Both the position numbers and the translations under genes were made by a program. A stretch of DNA of 46,035 nucleotides from CAZKJL01 sp964611095 (GTDB taxonomy: Bacteria > Patescibacteriota > Gracilibacteria > Peribacterales > Peribacteraceae), in contig CAZSWJ010000011.1 in NCBI GenBank assembly GCA_964611095.1, positions 1 through 46,035 of the forward strand, written 5' to 3'. The notes beneath the pieces are model-generated. The model saw only the letters and a list, made by a program, of their open reading frames with translations, made no database searches and was not told the origin of the DNA. This document shows positions 41,205 through 46,035 of the stretch, one piece after another; positions within the stretch are counted from its first letter, which is position 1, and every line of letters begins with the position of its first letter.

Positions 41205-43673
41205 ATGCCAGGAGACACGCTCGCTTTTTCCACAATGACCGATGCCGAGGTCAAGGCGTGCCTGACGAAACATAAAATCGGACTCACCGTGGAGGAAGGC
41301 CGCAAAATCGAGGAAATGCTCGGCAGGCCCCCCAGCATCACCGAGGCCACCATTTGGGGAATTCAAGGAAGCGAGCACTGCAGCTACAAATCCAGCCGTA
41401 GGTTCCTCAAGGCTTTCCCGACCACGGGCAAGCACGTCATTCTCGGTCCTAAAGAAGACAGCGGCATCGTCGCCGTGACCGACGGGCCCAAAGGAAAACG
41501 CTGGGGCATCGTCATCAGCCATGAGTCGCACAACCATCCGTCGCAGGTCGTGCCGTACGAAGGTGCGGCGACCGGTGTGGGCGGTTGTGTCCGCGACGTT
41601 CTGTGCATGGGCGCGCGCGTCATCGGGGCCATGGACTCGCTTCGCCTCGGTGACCTGAAGTCCGATGAAACCCGCTCGATTGCGAGCGAAGTGATCCGCG
41701 GCGTCGCAGGCTACGGCAACGCGCTCGGCATCCCCAACTTGGGTGGCGACACGGTGTTCGATGACGGTTACAACAAAAGCTGCCTCGTGAACGTCGTCTC
41801 GGTCGGTCTCATCCGCGAGGACGAGATCATCCACAGTTACGTCGTCAAAGAAGCCGGCAAAGTCGGCTACGACATCATCATCGTGGGCAAGCCCACGGAC
41901 AAGAGCGGCTTCGGCGGCGCATCGTTCGCATCCGTCACCATGGAAGAAGACGATAAAGAGGCAAACTCGGGAGCCGTGCAGGAACCCAACCCGTTTTTGG
42001 AGCGTCACCTCCTCGCATCCACGTACGCACTGTTCGACTGGCTCGTGCGGGAGAAGAAGATGGACAAAGTGAGCTTCAAAGATCTGGGAGCGGGCGGCAA
42101 CGTCTGCGCATCGGTGGAGCAAGTCGCTCCCATGGGCATGGGTGCCGTGGTCGATTTGGACAAAATTCACGTCGCGATCCAGGGCCTGCCGCCGCAAGTC
42201 ATCGCGTGTGCCGAAACGCAGGAGCGCTTCTGCTGGATCTGTCACCCGTCGCTCACGAAGCACATCCTGAAGCACTACAACGAGACGTGGGATCTGCCCG
42301 CCGTCGCCGAAGGAGCGCGCGCCAGCGTCGTCGGCAAAGTCACCGAGGACGACACGTACGTTCTCAAGCACAAGGGAAAAGTCGTCTGCAGCGCCAAGTC
42401 CGAAGACATCACATCGGGTTTGCAGTACGTGCGTCCCACCAAGGCTCCCGTCACGGACTTCAAAGAGCCTGTCATCACGTGCAAAGGCGATGCCGTGAAA
42501 GTGGGTACGAAGAGCTTCACGCTTTCCGATATTTTCCGCGCACTCGTCACCCACCCGTCGCACGCCAGCAAGTCGCGCGTGTTCCGTCACTACGACAAGA
42601 ACATTCTCGGCAATACCGTCATCGAACCGGGTGAAGCCGACGCGTCGGTCATCATGCCGCTGTCGGACATTCAGTCATACGAAATCGACGGGGCGCATCC
42701 CGGCTGGGAGGAATCTTTGTCCGAAAAGGACAAATACACGGGCGTGGCTTTGGCATGTGGAGGAAACGGTCGGTACGGCCGCATTTCTCCGTACTTGCAG
42801 GGCGTCAACGCCGTCATCGAGAACGTCCGCAACATCGCCGCCGTCGGTGCGCTTCCCCGTGCCATTTCCGATTGTCTGAACTACGGCAATCCCGAAATCC
42901 CCGAGCAGCTCTGGGCACTCGAGCAAGGCATCAAAGGAATTTCCGATGCTGCACGCGGCATCGAGATCGGAGGCGACGCCATTCCGGTCATCAGCGGCAA
43001 CGTCAGTCTGTACAACGCAACGAAAGAGGGGCCCATCGATCCCACCGCCAACGTCTGCATCATCGGCGCCATGCCCGATGCTCGCAACGCCATCGACATG
43101 CGCCTCAAGTCCGCCGGTTCCAAGCTGTACCTGCTCGGTGAGAGAAAAGACGAATGCGGGGGCAGCGCCTACTACCAAGTGCTCGAGATGCTGTCCGGTT
43201 CCAAGCGCAACGCACTGCTCGGAGCCAACGTTCCCTCGCCCGATTTCGCCGATGTTCTCAAAGAAATTTCATTCGTGACCCAAGCCGTGTCGTCCTCGAT
43301 GATTCTCTCGAGTCACGACATCAGCGAAGGCGGACTTGTTCTCGCATTGTTTGAAATGACGACGAAGCAGCGCGGTCGCGGCGGAGCACTCGGTATCTCG
43401 GTCGACGTGGCCGGGGTCTCGCACGCCCTGCGTCCGGACACCGTTCTCTTCAGTGAAACCGGCGGATTCGTCCTGGAAGTCGCCGCAGACAAAGCCGATG
43501 CGTTCGAGAAGTCGGCGAAAAAGAGCGGCTGTACGGTCGTCGAGATCGGCACTGTCGTTGCGGGAAGCGATTTCACATTAAGAAAGGGCGGAGCGACATT
43601 GATTTCTCTTAATCTCGATTCTCTGCACCGGGAGTGGGCAGAGTCGCTTGAACGCGCTTTAGGATCACTGTAA
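41205..43673 (+). CDS. purL: Phosphoribosylformylglycinamidine synthase, PurL subunit
   Basis: An 822-residue ATP-dependent enzyme converting FGAR to FGAM in purine synthesis. It lacks the glutaminase domain, so it is the PurL of the three-part PurLQS type and needs PurQ and PurS from elsewhere. Conserved: SEHCSYKSSR near residue 60, the SHESHNHPSQVVPYEGAATGVGG ATP/catalytic block near 105-130, and LNYGNPE and SGNVSLYN in the second half. It has a short N-terminal extension before TDAEV. It ends just before the second scaffold gap but is complete. With purA it shows at least partial purine synthesis. Confidence 0.95.
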   Translation: MPGDTLAFSTMTDAEVKACLTKHKIGLTVEEGRKIEEMLGRPPSITEATIWGIQGSEHCSYKSSRRFLKAFPTTGKHVILGPKEDSGIVAVTDGPKGKRWGIVISHESHNHPSQVVPYEGAATGVGGCVRDVLCMGARVIGAMDSLRLGDLKSDETRSIASEVIRGVAGYGNALGIPNLGGDTVFDDGYNKSCLVNVVSVGLIREDEIIHSYVVKEAGKVGYDIIIVGKPTDKSGFGGASFASVTMEEDDKEANSGAVQEPNPFLERHLLASTYALFDWLVREKKMDKVSFKDLGAGGNVCASVEQVAPMGMGAVVDLDKIHVAIQGLPPQVIACAETQERFCWICHPSLTKHILKHYNETWDLPAVAEGARASVVGKVTEDDTYVLKHKGKVVCSAKSEDITSGLQYVRPTKAPVTDFKEPVITCKGDAVKVGTKSFTLSDIFRALVTHPSHASKSRVFRHYDKNILGNTVIEPGEADASVIMPLSDIQSYEIDGAHPGWEESLSEKDKYTGVALACGGNGRYGRISPYLQGVNAVIENVRNIAAVGALPRAISDCLNYGNPEIPEQLWALEQGIKGISDAARGIEIGGDAIPVISGNVSLYNATKEGPIDPTANVCIIGAMPDARNAIDMRLKSAGSKLYLLGERKDECGGSAYYQVLEMLSGSKRNALLGANVPSPDFADVLKEISFVTQAVSSSMILSSHDISEGGLVLALFEMTTKQRGRGGALGISVDVAGVSHALRPDTVLFSETGGFVLEVAADKADAFEKSAKKSGCTVVEIGTVVAGSDFTLRKGGATLISLNLDSLHREWAESLERALGSL

Positions 43674-43704
43674 CGGGAACAGTCCAGACGATTTGCTTTA
43701 CGCG

Positions 43705-43804
43705 NNNNNNNNNNNNNNNNNNNNNNNNNNNNNNNNNNNNNNNNNNNNNNNNNNNNNNNNNNNNNNNNNNNNNNNNNNNNNNNNNNNNNNNNNNNNNNNN
43801 NNNN
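43705..43804. other. 100-N scaffold gap, probably spurious
   Basis: The 55 bp before (43650-43704) equal the 55 bp after (43805-43859). As with the gap at 20459, contig ends overlap by 55 bp and were not merged. purL and the next gene are intact. Confidence 0.92.
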
Positions 43805-43886
43805 GAACGCGCTTTAGGATCACTGTAACGGGAACAGTCCAGACGATTTGCTTTACGCGTTCTTTTGGCTTTGTTTACATGTTCGC

Positions 43887-44603
43887 ATGCATATCACTCG
43901 CTCCACCCTTTCCGCGTTCTTCATTGCGTCGATTCTTTCCGCCTCGCTCCCCGTCGGTGTTCTCGCCGGCAACCAAGCGTCCGTCAAGGTGGAGCAGCTG
44001 TCCGCATCGTCGTACGGCAAATGGACGCTCCTTGCCGCCGACGGATCGGCCATTACGAGCGATGACAAAGGCATCGATAAGCAGAACTATTCGTTCGGCG
44101 TTTCCCAGTTCGGACCTACGACGTTCAGCGTCACGCCGCCTCCCGGCATGTCGGCCAAAATCACGGTGTATCGCGGCGGGGACATCATCGAGGTGAATAC
44201 GTCCCAGCAGTACTCCTTCAATTTGTATCCCAACGACAACTACCGCCTGCTCGTGCAGTACGCGCTCACCAAGCTCGGTTCACTCGGCATCACGAGCGAG
44301 CCTTCGGGCGTTCGGTTCCGCATGAAAGGTCCCACGGGTCGTACTCTCACGGGCATCACCCCGAAAACGTTCAAGAACATTCCCGTCGGCAACTACGCCG
44401 TGTACGTCGGCAAGAGCGGCGATTGCTTGCAGCCGCCGGTACATAGCATCAAGGTGGAGGGTGAGCAGCGCAATACTCTGGAGGTGACGCTTCGTTGCGA
44501 CACCGCCGAGGAGGACAACGTCGATCGTACGCGACCGAGCCGCAGATCCATCCGGGATTACGCAACGGAGCGCGAGACGAACCCGCGCGGAACCAGAAAG
44601 TAA
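43887..44603 (+). CDS. Exported PEGA-like protein
   Basis: A 238-residue exported protein. Signal peptide 1-26. An N-terminal beta-rich region (about 30-110) is followed by a PEGA-like segment (about 125-210; LGITSEPSGVRFRMKGPTG then TPKTFKNIPVGNYAVYV). The C-terminal tail is Arg/Glu-rich and disordered. PEGA domains occur in surface proteins and are thought to be structural. A TTACAT box ends 6 nt before the ATG. It is convergent with murC. Confidence 0.75.
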   Translation: MHITRSTLSAFFIASILSASLPVGVLAGNQASVKVEQLSASSYGKWTLLAADGSAITSDDKGIDKQNYSFGVSQFGPTTFSVTPPPGMSAKITVYRGGDIIEVNTSQQYSFNLYPNDNYRLLVQYALTKLGSLGITSEPSGVRFRMKGPTGRTLTGITPKTFKNIPVGNYAVYVGKSGDCLQPPVHSIKVEGEQRNTLEVTLRCDTAEEDNVDRTRPSRRSIRDYATERETNPRGTRK

Positions 44604-44612
44604 TCGCGATGC

Positions 44613-45887
44613 CTAGAGCATCATCGCATCCGCGAGTTTTGTGCTGTTGCCCGCTCCCATGATGAGCAGGACATCGCCCTCGTGCTGCAACGTTTCGAGT
44701 GCGACTTTCGTTTTTTCAAGCGAGCCCGTCGGCCGGCACGCCACTTTGCTCGTGCGTCCGATCTCAGCGGCGAACTTGGCGACGTCGGCCTGCTCGGCGT
44801 CTTTGTCCGGGCGCGCGTCGAAGACTTTCGTCACGAGCAGTAAGTCCGCCTGCGTAAACGACGTCATGAAGTCCTTCCAGAGCTTGAGCACCCGATCGTT
44901 CGTGTGCGGCTCGAAGACGCACACCAGACGTTTCTTCGGATATTCTTTTTTGATGGCGGCGATCGTGGCGCGGATTTCGATGGGGTGGTGCGCGTAGTCG
45001 TCGATGACCGTAATGCCGTGAGCGTTCACGCCTTTCACCTCCATGCGTCGCCACGTTCCCTCGAAGCCCGCGAGCTCGGCCTGCGCTTTGGCGATGTCCA
45101 CTCCCCTCTCCCCCGCCAAGGCGAGCACGAGTTGCGCATTCTGCTGCATGTGGAGGCCCGGAGTTTTGAGCGCGGTGAGCGGCTGCGTATCGGCATTGAT
45201 GAAATCTTTTTTGGCTGCTTCGAAAATGCGCTTCACGATGGCGTCCGCTCCGTGACCGATGACTTTTCCTCCGGAGGGAAGTTTGGATGCGAATTCCACG
45301 AACGCGGATTCGTAGTCGGCCTTGTCTTTGAATGCATCGAAGTGGTCGCCGTCCGCGTTGGTGATGATGAGCGTCTTTGGTGTGATGTGGAGAAATGATC
45401 TGCGGTACTCGCATGCTTCCACGATCCACAGGTTTCCCGCGCCTTTGCGCCAGTTGCGCCCGCCGAGTTCTTTCATCTTGGTTCCAACGACGACGTTGGG
45501 ATCCAGTCCCAGATTGATGAACACGCGAGCGGCCATGGCCGTCGTGGATGACTTTCCGTGCGTGCCGCAGATGGCGACAACGTCGCCGTCGCCACACAGC
45601 TCGCCGAGTGCTTGGAAGTACGACATCTGTTTCACCTTCATGAGCGTCGCTTTCATCCGCTCGGGTGCGGTCTCCGGAATGGCTTCGGAGTACACGAACA
45701 GGTCCAGCTCGCCCGGCATCGCGGAGCCGTCTTGCTTCAGGGCTACTGAAATTCCCTGCGTCGCCAAATCTTCCGTGACGGCCGAAGCCGCTTTGTCGCT
45801 GCCCGTCACCTCGTGCCCGCGGGCTTTCATGTGTGCCGCATACGCCGAAAGGCCGATTCCTCCGATGCCGCTGCAATAAATGTTCAT
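44613..45887 (-). CDS. murC: UDP-N-acetylmuramate-L-alanine ligase
   Basis: A 424-residue Mur ligase adding the first amino acid, L-Ala, to UDP-MurNAc. The N-terminal Rossmann region starts SGIGGIGLSAYA. The ATP loop is GTHGKSSTT (about 108-116). VEACEYRRSFLH and the C-terminal domain start DDYAHHPIEI are typical of MurC. It is shorter than the usual 460-490, and the Mpl ligase is a less likely alternative. TGCTATCCT ends 6 nt before the ATG (leaderless). It is divergent from the initiator tRNA gene. Confidence 0.93.
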   Translation of the reverse strand: MNIYCSGIGGIGLSAYAAHMKARGHEVTGSDKAASAVTEDLATQGISVALKQDGSAMPGELDLFVYSEAIPETAPERMKATLMKVKQMSYFQALGELCGDGDVVAICGTHGKSSTTAMAARVFINLGLDPNVVVGTKMKELGGRNWRKGAGNLWIVEACEYRRSFLHITPKTLIITNADGDHFDAFKDKADYESAFVEFASKLPSGGKVIGHGADAIVKRIFEAAKKDFINADTQPLTALKTPGLHMQQNAQLVLALAGERGVDIAKAQAELAGFEGTWRRMEVKGVNAHGITVIDDYAHHPIEIRATIAAIKKEYPKKRLVCVFEPHTNDRVLKLWKDFMTSFTQADLLLVTKVFDARPDKDAEQADVAKFAAEIGRTSKVACRPTGSLEKTKVALETLQHEGDVLLIMGAGNSTKLADAMML

Positions 45888-45916
45888 GGGCTGAGGATAG
45901 CACGCCGCGACGATCT

Positions 45917-45945
45917 TTGCTTTTTGGCTGGCCTAACGGCATACT
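45917..45945 (+). promoter_or_regulatory. Initiator tRNA promoter
   Basis: TTGCTT (45917-45922), 17 bp, CATACT (45940-45945). Transcription would start near 45952, 5 nt before the mature tRNA end. Confidence 0.6.
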
Positions 45946-45956
45946 GCAGTCCCTAC

Positions 45957-46035
<79 letters not shown>

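Overview
The window is GC-rich, densely packed bacterial chromosome. It has standard stop codons (TGA is used as a stop, e.g. at 8971-8973 and 24177-24179), many short intergenic spacers and several convergent or ATGA overlaps. A two-helix type IV secretion-like pilin, many small exported proteins of unknown role, and Ser-rich LamG, SLH, CHRD and DUF11 surface proteins suggest a member of the Candidate Phyla Radiation (Patescibacteria), perhaps the Peregrinibacteria/Peribacteria side. This placement is an inference from gene content only. Two 100-N gaps, each flanked by identical 55-bp sequences, show that this is a scaffolded short-read (probably metagenomic) assembly.

Layout. 1-1687: 3' end of glmS and a metallophosphoesterase bracketed by two copies of a hairpin-plus-nonamer repeat. 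1688-7533 (minus): prmC, purA, a methyltransferase-like gene and a class B penicillin-binding protein. 7576-10106 (plus): glycosyltransferase, DUF721-like gene, rpsP, khpA, pilin-like gene. 10323-16203 (minus): DUF11 surface protein with an FPETG tail, then a two-gene system of a PKD-7TM membrane protein and an ATP-grasp ligase fused to a DUF1704 metallopeptidase. 16255-20241: a bPH2 pair, a TMTC-like GT-C/TPR protein and a DEAD-box helicase. 20355-30203: surface and envelope genes (SLH/CHRD, CsbD, PEBP, M23, LCP, MliC-like, SnoaL-like, DUF1761, LamG, exported coiled coil). 30385-33620: cobalamin riboswitch controlling class I ribonucleotide reductase nrdB-nrdA. 33631-35402: a visibly AT-richer two-gene insert beside tRNA-Gln. 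35534-46033: pth, a HEPN-like/bPH2 pair, lepB, secE-nusG, a DUF5666-like gene, murJ, purL, a PEGA-like gene, murC and initiator tRNA.

Cell-wall assembly is the strongest theme: glmS, murC, murJ, PBP, LCP, M23, and lepB for export. Housekeeping genes (secE-nusG, rpsP, pth, prmC, purA, purL, nrdAB, fMet tRNA) are interspersed.

Two genome-wide signals stand out. First, start codons rarely follow an AGGAGG sequence. About seventeen genes have a TANNNT-type -10 box ending only 6-9 nt before the start codon, which implies leaderless mRNAs, and most others have a C/T-rich leader. Second, six intergenic spacers carry a hairpin whose arms are tandem GCGGGTA-like heptamers. The most promising undescribed system is the ligase/peptidase fusion with its 7TM partner, which could write and erase an amino-acid or peptide tag.
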